A stretch of 64,000 nucleotides of DNA, from contig CATOUR010000092.1 of the NCBI GenBank assembly GCA_951848785.1, positions 7,874,001-7,938,000 of the forward strand. The letters run 5' to 3'. The translations under genes were made by a program, and so were the position numbers. Numbering within the stretch: the first letter of the stretch is position 1; every line of letters starts with the position of its first letter. The notes under the pieces are model-generated. The model saw only the letters and a program-made list of their open reading frames with translations, did no database searches and was not told the DNA's origin. Of this stretch, positions 10,701 to 22,609 are shown in pieces. Source of the stretch: Callosobruchus maculatus. Lineage: Eukaryota > Arthropoda > Insecta > Coleoptera > Chrysomelidae.

Positions 10701-11199
10701 ATACTATGAGAAAAATTATTTTGAAAATGAACTTAAAAAGGAGAAAAATGGACTTATCTTGTTTTTGCAGTAACCTGATGATATACAGGGTGTCCCAAAA
10801 AATAGTGTCAAGCGGAATTCCAGAGATAGTAGAGCACACCTAGAAGTATCTGAATCACCCCCATATATGTTATGCAATATTTTGTAGTTTTCGAGTTATG
10901 AATTTTTTTATGAATTTTAGAGAATTCTCTACCTCGACAACTTAAAATTGTTCGAAAAAGAAAACTAAAAGACTTTTCGAAATTATCTTTTTTGCTGACT
11001 AATCTTCAAGAGTTTGCTGTTCATACGTAAAGGAATCGGCTTAGTAAATCTGACAAAAGTCATGAAAATTATAGTGCAAAGTGAAAAATTTACGTTCTGT
11101 TAATTATGACTTAAATTGTCGACTCGCAATTAAAAATCTAAAGAGGTGATTTCATGATGTCTTGTAGGTCTAAAAACTTCTTCAGACTCTCAACTATCA

Positions 11200-12949
11200 C
11201 ACGGAAAAAAGCAGACTTGAATATTTTTGAACAATATTGTGTGGTATGATTGTTGGTAATTTTTCTACATATTGTAAGATATTTCCAAAAGATTGTTGAA
11301 TAAAGTTTCATTGGGTGTAGCAATATATTCCACCAAATTGCGTTGGCTTGCTGTGGACTCTTTCACAATCTGAGTATGTAGCTTTTCTACACAAACTATT
11401 CAGTTTCCCTTTCCGCAATCATACGATAGAAAAGTTCATATAGTGTTAAGCATTTTCCTACAATGTATTGTTAAAAAATCCACAAAATTGTTGTTGGAGA
11501 AGTCTGGACGAGTCTGCGCAAGTCCGTGCATTTCTTGTTGAGTTTCCATTTGGTTTGTGCCTGTGTATGAACAACCGACGGCGACGCCGACGTGTGAAGC
11601 ATATAATTTATACCTATACCTATAGAAGATATTAGATACCATATATTTTAAGAAATAGAGGGTTTGAGTGCATTCCTATTTTTCTGGGTAAGTACTAGTT
11701 CATTTATTTGTGTCATTGTAATACAGACAGGCAGTCATAGGAGTTTGTAATTAAATGTGGAAGCCACGACTTACGTGTATTATTTTCGCAATGCATTTTG
11801 ATTCTAAAATACAAAACTATGTCCGCTAGTACCTATTGAACAGTTGTAGAAAAAATTCACGGACGAAACTTTATATGTCGGAGATTATGATTTTATTCGT
11901 AAATAAGTGTAAATGATTACGTAATGGCTACGTTTTAATGCTGTCGTTTGTCTAAAAGTAATGCCAATATGGCCGCCGCACCTACATCGCAGAAATAGAT
12001 ATAGGGCTGTTTTCGTTCAGTGAAATTACCATGTTTTTTCACATTTCTATAAAGGATTATTATTATAGCGCATAAAATTATTTAAACACAATAGGCTCAA
12101 AATCGAAAAAGCTACGCATCTTTATTCTATGCGGCGAAAGCTCACCGCTGTATAACGCCATAACGTCTTTCAAGTCCAGGCAGGGTTACAGGGGCATTTT
12201 CATTTGTATGGATCTGAGGTAGTATTTACCTATACAGCAAATAGCAGCAGAATAGGAAAGTATTGATTTATGCGAAATGTTAGACTGTTTTAGAATTTAC
12301 TAATTTGAAATTAACTATACGGGTTGGAACTATGTGGCTTGAATGATATGGAGATACTGTATTATTTATGCTACGTTATGATATTTTTATTTTTCAGTGC
12401 CATTGGACATCCAAACTATCCAATCGATGATGATTATTAGGAAGTGAATATCATTGTGGTCATACATATATACCAGTGTGATTATTTTTTGTATTCTTCT
12501 TGTGAACACCTTCATTGTATGAAAATAAACCATTTTATACACGCCTCATTTTACTTTTGCCTCCACAACTACCTCACTCATCACATTTATTATGCATTAT
12601 TAAACCCCAATTTTGGAGTGTAATAGACTTCACAATATTGTTCAAAATTTTACTACAACAATGTGTTAAATGATTTTATACTTTTTGTGAAATATTAGTA
12701 CATTGACTGAGTCGCCTATTAGTCTACAAATTGTTGCTATCCTGTTGTTACAATATTTGTATAAAAAATCCACAGGGGTCGCAAATAAACTCTCTCGGTG
12801 GTAGTAATATGGAACACAATTGTTGGGTCCATAGCTCCACAACTTAGTGTTACAAATATACACAAGTTGTTATTGTCCCTATATCATCCACAATTTGTAG
12901 TGAAAATGCCTACAATTGTGGAAAAATTTTCAACAGTCTTTTTTCCGTG
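11200..12949. mobile_element. Unclassified DNA element nested in an arm (CACGGAAAAAAG ends)
   Basis: The left arm of element 1 is interrupted at 11199/12950: arm sequence resumes exactly where the other arm predicts. The inserted 1750 bp begins CACGGAAAAAAG and ends CTTTTTTCCGTG. Both flanks carry many short palindromic ACAATTGT-like motifs (for example CACAATATTG, CTACAATTGTGG), as expected of subterminal transposase binding sites. The target duplication is short, perhaps CA. The interior has no recognisable transposase. The superfamily is not identified. Confidence 0.75.
12398..12440 (+). other. Possible terminal exon inside the nested element
   Basis: A pyrimidine-rich acceptor (TTTTTATTTTTCAG) is followed by one phase-offset base, 13 codons (AIGHPNYPIDDDY) and TAG, with AATAAA at 12524-12529. 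An upstream GTAAGT at 11688 does not join in frame. It may be the 3' exon of a transposase or captured gene, or chance. Confidence 0.25.
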
Positions 12950-13372
12950 CATAGTAATTAAAAAAAGTAATACTTAATGGGGCTACTTTGGCTCCAATCG
13001 GCCTCCAACGACAAGAGGCGGAGATTTCTTGAAATCAACGATAGGACTTTAAATGAAACAATAACTAATTTTAGGGCGGTAATGGCAGAATGATTGTCAG
13101 TGCCGCAATAAAAAACATTCAGTGCGATCAGAAGATCCATAGATGACCACCTGTGTCACTTTGCTAAGATTTTTTTTTTACATGTACGACTTCTTTTTTG
13201 TAAGTGGAGAATTGTAAAATGAAACGAAATTATCAGATTTCTTCACTAAGTTTATTAAATTTCACAAGAAATTTTCAAAATGTCTATCTTCTTGTTCGAT
13301 GCATAATCTACATCTTCTGAAAAAATTGTTTTTTTAAATTAACAAAAGCTCTTCGCTTGTTTTTTATTGTTT

Positions 13373-13960
13373 ATTCAGCCTGTGCCAATTTCTTGCGTAA
13401 TTCGTTGATGTTTCGACACTCTTTAGCATAAGCTAGTTCTTTGTAGTAGCCCCAAACAAAAAACTATTGGATTTAAGTCACATGACCCTGGCGGCCATTC
13501 AGTGGATCCAGCACGACCTATTCATTTGTTGCATAGTCATTGCAGAAAACAGCATCGTTAAAGCCAGTTGTCGTGCGCCCAAGTTCCGTAGGAATAGCCA
13601 AGTAGACAACAGAAACAACTCCAATCCAAACCGATAGCATTCACAGTCCATAGGTCATGCCAAATTTCGAATCTGCGTGCACTCTATGGTCCGTGAAAAA
13701 AGCCCAATTGTCAAAATAATTCACCAAACAAGAGCGTATCATTTTAAAGCCGCAAAGACAGACGACTGAATAAAGTTACCGAAAGCAACCTATGCAATGA
13801 CACATTTTGAAAAGACATCACAATATCATAGCTATCTCTTTCTAACATCGTTTACTGCATTAGGGTTAGCCCTTTTTATTGTCGCTCAGGTAAAAACCGG
13901 TTTTGAAGAATACGCTCCTTGTGGTTTTTAGCAAGAAAAAGGATCTTTTTTAACAAATGT
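13373..13960 (-). pseudogene. Mariner-like transposase remnant in element 1
   Basis: Reading the minus strand, a decayed frame gives IGRAGSTEWPPGSCDLNPI followed by a FFVWGYYKELAYAKEC-like run and a short basic end. This is the block (GRGGPxxWPxRSPDLxPLDFxxWG) that carries the third catalytic residue region of mariner-like DDE transposases. Upstream fragments resemble the RFxxNVWxGL region. Several stops and frameshifts are present, so it is not functional. Its place between long inverted arms ties it to element 1. Confidence 0.6.
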
Positions 13961-14619
13961 TTAATTTATGGAACGTTTTTACCGTTTATTATTGCGGTAC
14001 TGACAACCATTCTGCTATTAGCGCGTTCACATAACTTATTGATGAATTGAAAATCACATCGCCAATTTCAAGAAATCTTCGCCTCTTGTCTTTGAAGGTC
14101 GATTGGAGCGAAAGCAGCCCCATTAAGTACTACTTTTTTTCAATCACTGTGATAGCTGAGAGTATGAAGAAGTTTTTAGACCTACTTAGAAATCACCTCT
14201 TTAGATTTTTAATTGCGAGTCGAAGATTTATGTTATAATTATCAGATCGTAAATGTTTCACTTTACACTAAAATTTTGATGACTTTCATCAAAGCTACGA
14301 AGCCGATTATTTTATGTATAAACAGTAAACTTTTGGAGATTAATTAGCAAGAAAGGGAATTTGGAAAAGTCATTTAATCTTTCTTTTGGAACAGTTTTAA
14401 GTTGTCGTGGTAGAGAATTCTCTAAAATTCAGAAAAAAATTCATAACTCGGAAACTACAAAAAATTGCATGACATTATATGGGGGTGACTCAGATACTTC
14501 TAGGTGTGCTCTATCTCTGGACTTCCGCGTGACACTATTTTTTGGGACACCCTGTATAGTTTGTAGACAAGCAATCGACCTCCATTCCGACATCCGATAT
14601 TGAATTGTATCAAACTACG

Positions 14620-14928
14620 TAACCGATTCCATGGCGAATTGGAAGGGCAGCCACCCCCGTCATTTTTTCTTTTGGCCGCCAGCGACTCTGCGGCCGAACA
14701 AAAAAGGCCGAAAGGGAATTCTCGTCTATTAACTCTGAGATTAAATTGGAATGTGAGGCGGTATCGGCATCGGCTGCTACGACTGTCGTCTCTAGACGTC
14801 CGCCTACTCTTATTGAATTAAAAAGGAAAATGGGTTTATCAGACGTGTATCGCACACAAAAGCGACTAAATCAACGAAATACATACATGCCGAAACCTGC
14901 TTCTGAGAAGGATTCGAGCACCAACTGA
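14620..14928 (+). CDS. Unrecognised open frame, about 100 codons
   Basis: The frame is open from just after a stop near 14619 to the stop at 14926-14928, without an early ATG; the first Met in frame is at about 14830. The translation is basic and includes TPVIFSFGRQRLCGRTKKA, then an Ala/Ser/Val-rich part, then PPTLIELKRKMGLSDVYRTQ. It starts just outside element 1 and base composition rises in GC here compared with the flanks. It could be an internal exon or part of an old transposon. I do not recognise a family and no splice sites clearly frame it. Confidence 0.3.
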
Positions 14929-15544
14929 CGTCTTTGTAGCTTGTTTATAGATACATTCAAATGAAATTTCTTGATATAGGCTAAAGTGGGATCTGTAGTA
15001 AGAAATCTCCAATGTAATTTACAGAGAAGGTATAGGACACATCAGAAATATAAGAGCTGTTTACATTTTTTGTGCTCCTATCGAGTACCGACACTACAAA
15101 GGACCCCTTAATCCTCCACAAGACACCCGACGGGTCAAATGTGCGTTTTCATAAGGCATTTTTTGCTGCGCTGTTTTACGGTCATTAGTGTAGTCAAAAT
15201 TGTATATGTCTGTGTATAATCAGATGTTAATATACAATAAATAGATCAATTTATTTTGATTTTTCCTATTGCAAATTGGTATTTCGATTATGTTGATCTC
15301 CTACCACTTCCTGAATTATTATAATATATTTTTTGTATAGATAATTATGGTTTTATCATTACTCAGGTCTACACAATAACGTAACTACACTACAGAAGTG
15401 TCAACACTGATTGAGACCTGAAAAAAATGTAAACAGTCATATATATCTGACTTCTACAATACATACGGGTAAAGCCGTCAATTATGGAGGGATAGCTAAC
15501 CCCTCATATATATATCCTACACTTCCACTACACTCACAGCCAAG
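14929..15544. other. AT-rich stretch, nothing assigned
   Basis: No ORF or structured element is supported before the satellite-like repeat begins near 15545. Confidence 0.5.
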
Positions 15545-15887
15545 CGCATTAAAAAAATGTTGATTGACTCAGTACTTCCCACACATTACGGTGATACCAA
15601 TTTATTATTTTTCCATAGCATGAAGCTATACTGATGTTTCAGATTTACAACCCCCTACCCATCAATCACTGCAATTTCACCCTCACCAAAAAAAAAAGTA
15701 GAAAACGATCAGACACCTCTAAAAAAACTAAAAACCAAGTTTGAACTGTCCTTACATTTTTTTATTCCTGCTCCGCCACCGGCACGATTTCTAAAGACTA
15801 TCCGCGTTTGCCATCTTCGCTAAGCTAATTATACTGTAACGAAATTTCATGAAAATCAATACAATGACTTCCACGTTAGACAATATA

Positions 15888-17152
15888 CAGGGTTACTGGT
15901 AACTCGACCACTTTCCTACAGGAAGTGATAGAGGGACTCAAATGCAATAGATTTAACCCCCCATATGTAATTACGAAAACCGATAGTTTTCGAGATAATT
16001 AACATTTAATGTTTTTCAACGATATGTCCAAATTTCCACACTACATCCCAAATTTAGAAAAAACCCTGCTGTCGATTTTAGTAATTTCCAATTTAGTTTT
16101 TTACTGGCACATACGCAAATCTAATTTAGTATTTAAATGTGTAAAAATACTAAACAGTTTCAAACTACATACAATTATTTAAAAAATAATGAACAAAATT
16201 TTTACACTCACCGCGAAAGAAAATTGTCTAGCTCAAAAAAAGATACACAACCAGTCAAACAAATTATTTTAAAAACTTCCTTATCTGATGACCTATTCCA
16301 AGGACAAGAATGACAGTGCAACCACAAGTAACTATTTAACAAAATTGATCAACATAATACAGAATCATCAACAACATGATATTCCAGCATGATAATTGTC
16401 CAGCACGTTACCGTATCACAGTTCGGCAGTTGTTGGACAACACATACCCGAACAAATGGATAGGGAGGGGTGAACCCATCCCATGGCCTGCGCGGAGCCC
16501 AGATCTGACACCTCTTGATTTTTACGTCTGGGGTCACATGAAGGCATTGGTTTACGAGACTCCAGTTAATGCTGGTGACGAACTAAGGCAAAAAATTATC
16601 AATGCAGCGGAGGAGATGAAACGAACTTCTTCAACACGGGTTACAAAAACCGAAGTGAGGGAGCGGATCCGTACTTGTATCCGAAATCAAGGGCAACACA
16701 TTGAGCAAGATGTCTAGAAACTTTGAGTGGATTTAATTAAACGGTTATTAGGTAGGACAGATTTTTTGGCGATTTGTTCAACCGTTTGAATAATTTTTTT
16801 TTGAGTCAGATAATTTTTTTTTTCACGGTGAATGTAAAAATTTTGTTGATTATTTTTTAAATATTTGTATTTAGGTTGGAACTGTTTAGTATTTTGAAAC
16901 ATTTTAGTACTAAGTTAGCTTTGCGTATGTGTTAGTTAAATACTAAAATAAAAATTATCAGAATCAACAACAGGTTTTTTTCTTAGTTTAGGATCTTGTG
17001 TGGAAATTTGGACATTTGATAGAAAAACATTAAATGTTAATTATCTCCAAAGCTATCGGTTTTCGGAATTACATAATGGGGGGTTAAATCTATTACATTT
17101 GAGTCCCTCTATCACCTCTTGCAGAAAAGTGGTCGAGTTACCAGTAACCCTG
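15888..17152. mobile_element. CAGGG-ended long-inverted-repeat element 2 (mariner-like)
   Basis: CAGGGTTACTGGTAACTCG at 15888 and its reverse complement ending at 17152 are both flanked by TA. The arms are about 390 bp each (15888-16275 and 16760-17152), with 85 percent or better identity by eye and small indels. The interior holds the C-terminal part of a mariner-like transposase. The insertion splits a monomer of repeat C cleanly, so repeat C is older. Confidence 0.9.
16376..16717 (+). pseudogene. C-terminal half of a mariner-like DDE transposase
   Basis: The 113-codon frame gives FQHDNCPARYRITVRQLLD (the second catalytic Asp block, normally QxDNAPxH), then WIGRGEPIPWPARSPDLTP and LDFYVWGHMKALVYETPV, then a charged helical tail ending in IEQDV. 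These are the hallmarks of the insect mariner-like transposases that pair this DDE_3 core with an N-terminal helix-turn-helix. The first catalytic Asp and the DNA-binding half are missing, so this copy is internally deleted. The frame is otherwise open, so decay is modest. Confidence 0.85.
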
Positions 17153-17561
17153 TATATACACCAGAAAATTCTAAGACCTTTGGTTTCTGTAATAGGCAAA
17201 GCAATGTTCGGATGGACCTAAAAAGTATAGTACGCAGCTAGGTCTTTCTTTCACAGGTCAGTGGACAGTCTGTTATGAGTACAACAATATTTTCAGTTTT
17301 ATAACTTCCCACCACCAATCCCCCAATTTCACCCGCACCCAAAAGAAGTAGAAAATAATCAGGGACCTCTAAAATGCCTAAAACCGAAGTTTGACAAATA
17401 TTCATTTTTTCTTGTTTTTTGCTAATGAGCTGTTTTTATATTTTTAGCTTTTTTATTATTGCTGCCCGCTACTGGCACTACTTCTAAAAACCGTTCGAGT
17501 GTTCCATCTTCGCCACGGTGATAAACAGTATTTAAAAATTTCATGAAAATCAATTCAATGT

Positions 17562-17582
17562 AGTAGTAGTAGTAGTAGTACG
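17562..17582. repeat. (GTA)n microsatellite
   Basis: Seven or so GTA/TAG units sit at the end of a repeat C monomer. Confidence 0.85.
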
Positions 17583-17649
17583 TTTTATTTAGCATACACA
17601 CAAGCTATTTAGAGGGTCTGCAATGAACTAAAAAACAATAGAAAATATA

Positions 17650-19503
17650 CAGGGTGAGTTTTTAGTACCGGCTCGGTCGATAACTCCACTACCGTAGAAG
17701 ATAGCCAAAAAAATTGTATATAAAAATTGTAGCCACGGATATGCTCCTTGCTCAGAAAATATTTTGATGTATACAGGGTGATCCATAACTACGTGGTGAT
17801 GCAAACATGCATTTTTTCAAATGAGACACCCTATATATTATTCCATATTCAAATTCTACCAATGATTTCCGTTCTTGCAATATAGGGTATTGTTACATTA
17901 TACAGGGTGTTTCAAAAGTTATGACCATTTTTGTATCCAAATCACGGTCGAATGAACGTACTGTATAATATCAAAAAGTAATCAATCAAAAATTATTTTT
18001 TTACATGAGAAGATTAGAAATATCCTCTAGTTTTAAAATACGTTATAAAAAAATCCCGCGACGCATATTCGTATACAGGGTGATGTAGAATGCAAAATCT
18101 AGATTTTCTCTCTTTTTTTAAATGTAACCCCCAATATTTTATTATACCAAAGAATTGCTTTTAATATGCTCTTTCATCTTTGTATAGCACTAATTATGGC
18201 TGCATTCATTAGTTTCTGAGATATTTCGATTTTTCTACAAATTTTAAATATACCTTCTATTTCTTTAATAAAATTTATTTATTTTAAGAAAATACTACCA
18301 AATTTTGTTTTTGCTTAACAAACAACTAAAATATAAGGCGATAATAATATTTGATCAAGTCAAAACACTGAACTAACGAGATAATATAGGTCAAGTGTGC
18401 TGAGGAAACAATTTTATAGACGTCATGCATAATTATCAAGCAGATGTATCAGGTAGGCTATGAAATATGAAACGACACAGTCCAAATAAAACGATTCTTC
18501 AATCGTTCCAACGCATTAGTTTTTAGAGTGCCTCCGTTCTGGATGTTGCTATTCATAGTTGATATATTCTAGAGCCAAGTAGACAATTTCTCAACGATTC
18601 TCCTAAATACCCTCAATGGAAAAATTAATTTTCAAAGCTAGTTTTTCACACAGTACGGAATTATTGAGTAGTTTATGAAAACTGTCAATTTTTCAAAGCC
18701 TACCTGATAAAACTACTTGATAATTATGCATGACGCTTACAAAATTGTTTCCTCAGCATACTTGACTTTATTATCTCGATGATTTAGGGTTTTGACTTCA
18801 TCAAATACTATCGAGACGTTATAATTTAGTTGTTGGTTAAATAAAAAACAAATCAGATAGCACTTTCTCAAAATAAATAAATTTCAGTACACAAATAGAG
18901 GCTACATTTTAAATTTACCCTAAAATCGAAATATGTCGGAAATTGATAGACGTAGGTACAACGAGTGCTATACAAAGATGAAAGAGCATATTAAAAGCAA
19001 TTCTTTGGGATAATAAAATATTGGGGGTTACATTTGAAAAAAAAGAGAAAATTTGGATTTTGCATTCTACATCACCCTGTATACGAATATGCGCCTCGGG
19101 CTTCTTTTATAGCCGATTTTAAAACTAGAGGATATTTTTAATCTTCTCATGTAAAAGAAATAATTTTTGATTCATTACTTTTTGATATACAGTACGTTCA
19201 TTTGTCCGCGATTTGGATATAAAAATGGTCATAACTTTTGAAACACCCTGTATAATGTAACAATGCCCTATATTGGAAGAACGGAAATAATTAGTAGAAT
19301 CTGAATATGGAATAATATATAGGGTATCTCATTTAAAAAAATGCATGTTTGCATCACCACGTAGTTATGGATCACCCTGTATAAATCTAAATATTTTCTC
19401 AGCAAGGAGCATATCCGTGGCTACAACTTTTATATACAACTTTTTTCGCTATCTTCTATAGTAGTGGAGTTATCGACCGAGCCGGTACTAAAAACTCACC
19501 CTG
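17650..19503. mobile_element. CAGGG-ended fold-back element 3 with modular arms
   Basis: CAGGGTGAGTTTTTAGTACC at 17650 pairs with the reverse complement ending at 19503, both flanked by TA. The arms are about 820 bp each (17650-18465 and 18690-19503), leaving a loop of about 225 bp, and there is no coding sequence. Within each arm the terminal motif TATACAGGGTG recurs near 17770, 17900 and 18075, each time followed by different sequence, so the arm looks built from several element ends. Confidence 0.88.
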
Positions 19504-20399
19504 TATATAAGTACAGTACAGCACATAAACACTGCTAGACCTATGGTTATCATATTAATAAGGTAAAATAAAATAAAATATTAGCAATTTAATATATTCA
19601 TAGCGTTCTGCAATAAGTTGAAAATAATAAAAAAAAATATGACTACGAACAAAACAGATGACATCACTAGCCATATAATTATAAAATCCATAAAATTTTA
19701 GCATACATAAACTGTTTTCACGATTGTGTATAATTAATCAAAATTACACCAAATACAAATGGGAGCAAAACGTGTACGCCGCTAGCCCTAACATTATAAA
19801 TATAAATAGATAAAGTTACTAACATTGACATGTTTTTTATAAGTAGGTTATCAATCGCTTCCTGAATATCACAATGACTTCCACTTTAGACAATATATAT
19901 ACATCAGAAAATTCTAAAACCCTTGGTTTCTGTAATGTTCGGATGGACCTAATAAAGTGTACTACGCCGCCTGGTCTTTCTTTCAGGTCAATGAATACAA
20001 CAGTTTTTTTAAGTTTTATAACTTCCCACAACCAACCACCTCAATTTCACCCGCACCAAAAAAAGTAGAAAATGGTCAGGAACCCCTAAAATGCCTAAAA
20101 CCGATTTTTGACAAATATTAATTTTTTTTGCTAATGCGCTGTTTTTATGTTTTTAGCTTTTTTTTATTATTGCTGCTCCGCCACTGGTACTATTTCTAAA
20201 AACCGTTCGAATTTTCCATCTTCGCCACGGTGACAATACTATTTAAAAGCTTCATTAAAATCAATTCAACTATTCCGAACTTACACAATATAGAACGACC
20301 TAAAGCAATACTCGTATATGTTTACATATTAAAATAGGCTTAGTACTGAGTATAATTACAGAAAGAATGAAAGCCAAAAAGCAATAATTTTGTTTTACG
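19504..20399 (+). repeat. Repeat C monomer (19870-20300) and AT-rich flank
   Basis: The first 360 bp are AT-rich with nothing assigned. From about 19870 the repeat C landmarks reappear (CCTTGGTTTCTGTAAT, CGGATGGACCTAA, CAATTTCACCCGCACC, CCATCTTCGCCACGGTGA). Confidence 0.7.
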
Positions 20400-20552
20400 A
20401 TTTCTTGGAAACACTGGAAAATCTCTAAGTTTTCAAAAAGAAAATCATAACTCGAAAACTAGCAATAATCGATACGAGGGGGTGTTTTATGTAGGTCTCG
20501 GTACGGGCTATCTAAAAAAAATAATAGTAACGTCACCCGATTGACCACCCTG
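20400..20552. mobile_element. Solo right arm of a CAGGG-type element
   Basis: The sequence ends ..GACCACCCTG at 20552 followed by T-TA, and carries CATAACTCGAAAACTA about 95 bp in from that end, as in elements 1 and 2. No partner arm is nearby. Confidence 0.5.
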
Positions 20553-21904
20553 TTATAACTGGTAAAGTATGATCATCTTAGAATAGATAAACTCAAAATT
20601 AGCTTACCAACCATTGCAATCCACTAATTATTTCAAAGACAAAGATTTAGAACACTTTGCAAGCGATTCATGTGTCAGACTAAGCAAAGCAGAAATATAA
20701 ATCTAACTACAGGTTATCGGTTACTTTGAAGAAATAACTTGTTGTCTCTAGCAATGTAATAACCTTCATTGTTTCATACCATGACCACTGGGATGCAAAA
20801 ATACGTTTTTTGAAAGGTAGTTTCAAGGTGAAACCACTGGGTTAGAATGGTGTGAGAAGTAACGGTCATATGTCTCACAATCACACATCTATCACATCTC
20901 ACAATCATTTAGTTACTTACTGCTGATATAGGAAAGTAGAAACAATCCCGAATTCTCTATCAGATTACGGGTAGGGTCGTCTTATTAACACCGAACCAAT
21001 ATATATCCTTAGCTCTGATAGAACAAGGTGACTTATAGCTTATACGACAAGAAAGCGACCTTCATCCTCTTCCTTTTCTTTTTCGTTATCGCGTATCGAC
21101 GCGTGACAAATTGCGTACATCCAGCTTTTTCGCTCACTACGGAAAATAATAGTTATTTATGTGACTAGTGCAAAAGTTGTATATTACTTTGCTTGTAAAC
21201 GGAAAGAGAAGAAACCGATTGTATGTTACAACCAGGTCTCAGAACCCAGGTCACAGTTTCTCGGAATACGCCGAACAGGTAACATCAGCTTATGAGGATG
21301 CCGACCACTAGTGTTGGCGAAACGTCAAGCAGCTGAGTGCGCCGACGTCAAGGCTGCCGAGCGTGTCGACGCCGGTCGAACAGCACAAGAATCAACGGTT
21401 CATTCATTTACCTGTCTTCTATTATTTGAACTAATCACCAATTCGACCATGTCTCGAAATCACTCAAGGAGCTTTAACTTAAATTTTGCTAAGAGAGGCC
21501 TCTTCGAGGTGTGAAATTTTATTTTACTTTACTATCTGACTAAGTGAGGGGTACACATACAATAAAATTGACCTAAGATGTTTAACTACAAAGGAAATGA
21601 GCTCCTCTCATTGTCATGAGACAATGTATTACAAAATGAAGAGCTTATCTTTAGGCCAAAGCCAGTTGTGTCTGTGGGATAATGTCAGCTTATTTGGATC
21701 ACTCCACAAAAAGTAAAAAGTTATCAGAAATATCCAAAACCATAGACTTTACAGACCTCTACCATGACCCAGGGTACGGTTCATAAATTTCATTCCTATC
21801 AGTTTAGTGATGAGCCGCACACGGTACTGAATTATCTACAATAATATAATTGCAAAAAAATATGTTTGTATAAGGTAGGGCAGCATTCGGGTAAAGCTTT
21901 AAAG
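20553..21904. other. Unassigned stretch
   Basis: No supported gene. A locally GC-rich patch at 21300-21390 has a short open frame (from 21311) with an Ala-rich start, but no homology is recognised and flanking splice signals are weak. Confidence 0.4.
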
Positions 21905-22570
21905 TATATTATGTCGAGGGCTGTTCTATATCTCCGTCAATCCACCAGTACGCAGACAGCTGTTTCACGCTTATTAGCGATCATCAGTGCGCCATAGGTC
22001 ATTGACAGCGGTAGACAGCATCAGATTTTTCATGTCTACCAGACATGTGAAGCATGTGAGAGCAGGCTCGTATATCGACTTTCATATGCAGCAGCATATA
22101 GAACCCGCGCTCCCCTGGTGGCCAAGCGGACGCGCCGTGGCGTTCCACCAAGAAGTCCGCTGCTGTTTAGCAGCGATTTTCTTTGGTTTGCCGTTACCTT
22201 CGGGTACCAGATGGCGCACTGGCAGATCTTTTCTGTCGCCTGCTCTCACATGCTTCACATGTCTGGTAGTCATGAAAAATCTGATGCTCTCTACCTCCAT
22301 CTATCGGCCTATGGCGCACGGATGATCGCTAATAAGCATGAAACAGCAGTCTGCGTACCTGATGGATTAACGGAGATATAAAGCAACCCTCGTATATCGA
22401 TTTTCATATGCAGCAGCATATAAAAGCCGCGCTGCTCTGGTGGCCAAGCGGACGTGCCGTGGCGTTCCACCAAGAAGTCTGCTGCTGTTTAGCAGCGATT
22501 TTTTTTGGTTTGCCGTTACCTTCGGGTTCCAGATGGCGCACCGGCAGATCTTTTCTGTCGCCTGCTCTTA
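21905..22570. repeat. Composite repeat D: inverted arms with a duplicated core
   Basis: Arms 21905-22068 and 22248-22385 are inverted copies. The core between them (22069-22247, starting CTCGTATATCGACTTTCATA) is repeated directly at 22391-22570, period about 322 bp, at over 90 percent identity. Each core has TGGCCAAGCGG, resembling a tRNA A box, but no convincing B box. Confidence 0.75.
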
Positions 22571-22609
22571 TATTATGTCGTTCCTTTACAGAGCCCTGAA
22601 TGAAACAAA

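Larger units (their letters stand above)
10786..14554. mobile_element. CAGGG-ended long-inverted-repeat element 1 (mariner-like)
   Basis: CAGGGTGTCCCAAAAAATAG begins at 10786 between TA dinucleotides; its reverse complement ends at 14554, again next to TA. The arms continue inward: left 10786-11199 plus 12950-13115, right 13985-14554, about 570 bp each at roughly 80 percent identity. Without the nested 1.75-kb insertion the element is about 2.0 kb. Decayed mariner-like transposase lies on the minus strand between the arms. The TA target and transposase type point to the Tc1/mariner superfamily; arms this long are unusual for it. Confidence 0.85.
15545..17561 (+). repeat. Satellite-like repeat C (about 390-bp monomer), interrupted
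   Basis: Two monomers, 15545-15887 and 17153-17561, flank element 2. Landmarks in each: a CCACC..CAATTTCACCC run, then AAGTAGAAAA..ATCAG, then CTAAAA, then CATCTTCGC, then TTTCATGAAAATCAAT. Removing element 2 puts the landmarks about 400 bp apart. Further copies lie at 19870-20300, 22610-23290 and, inverted, 41884-43055. Confidence 0.8.

Noticed and set aside
10302..10709. 135-codon plus-strand ORF
   Set aside because: It covers dispersed repeat B; the other copies do not keep the frame.
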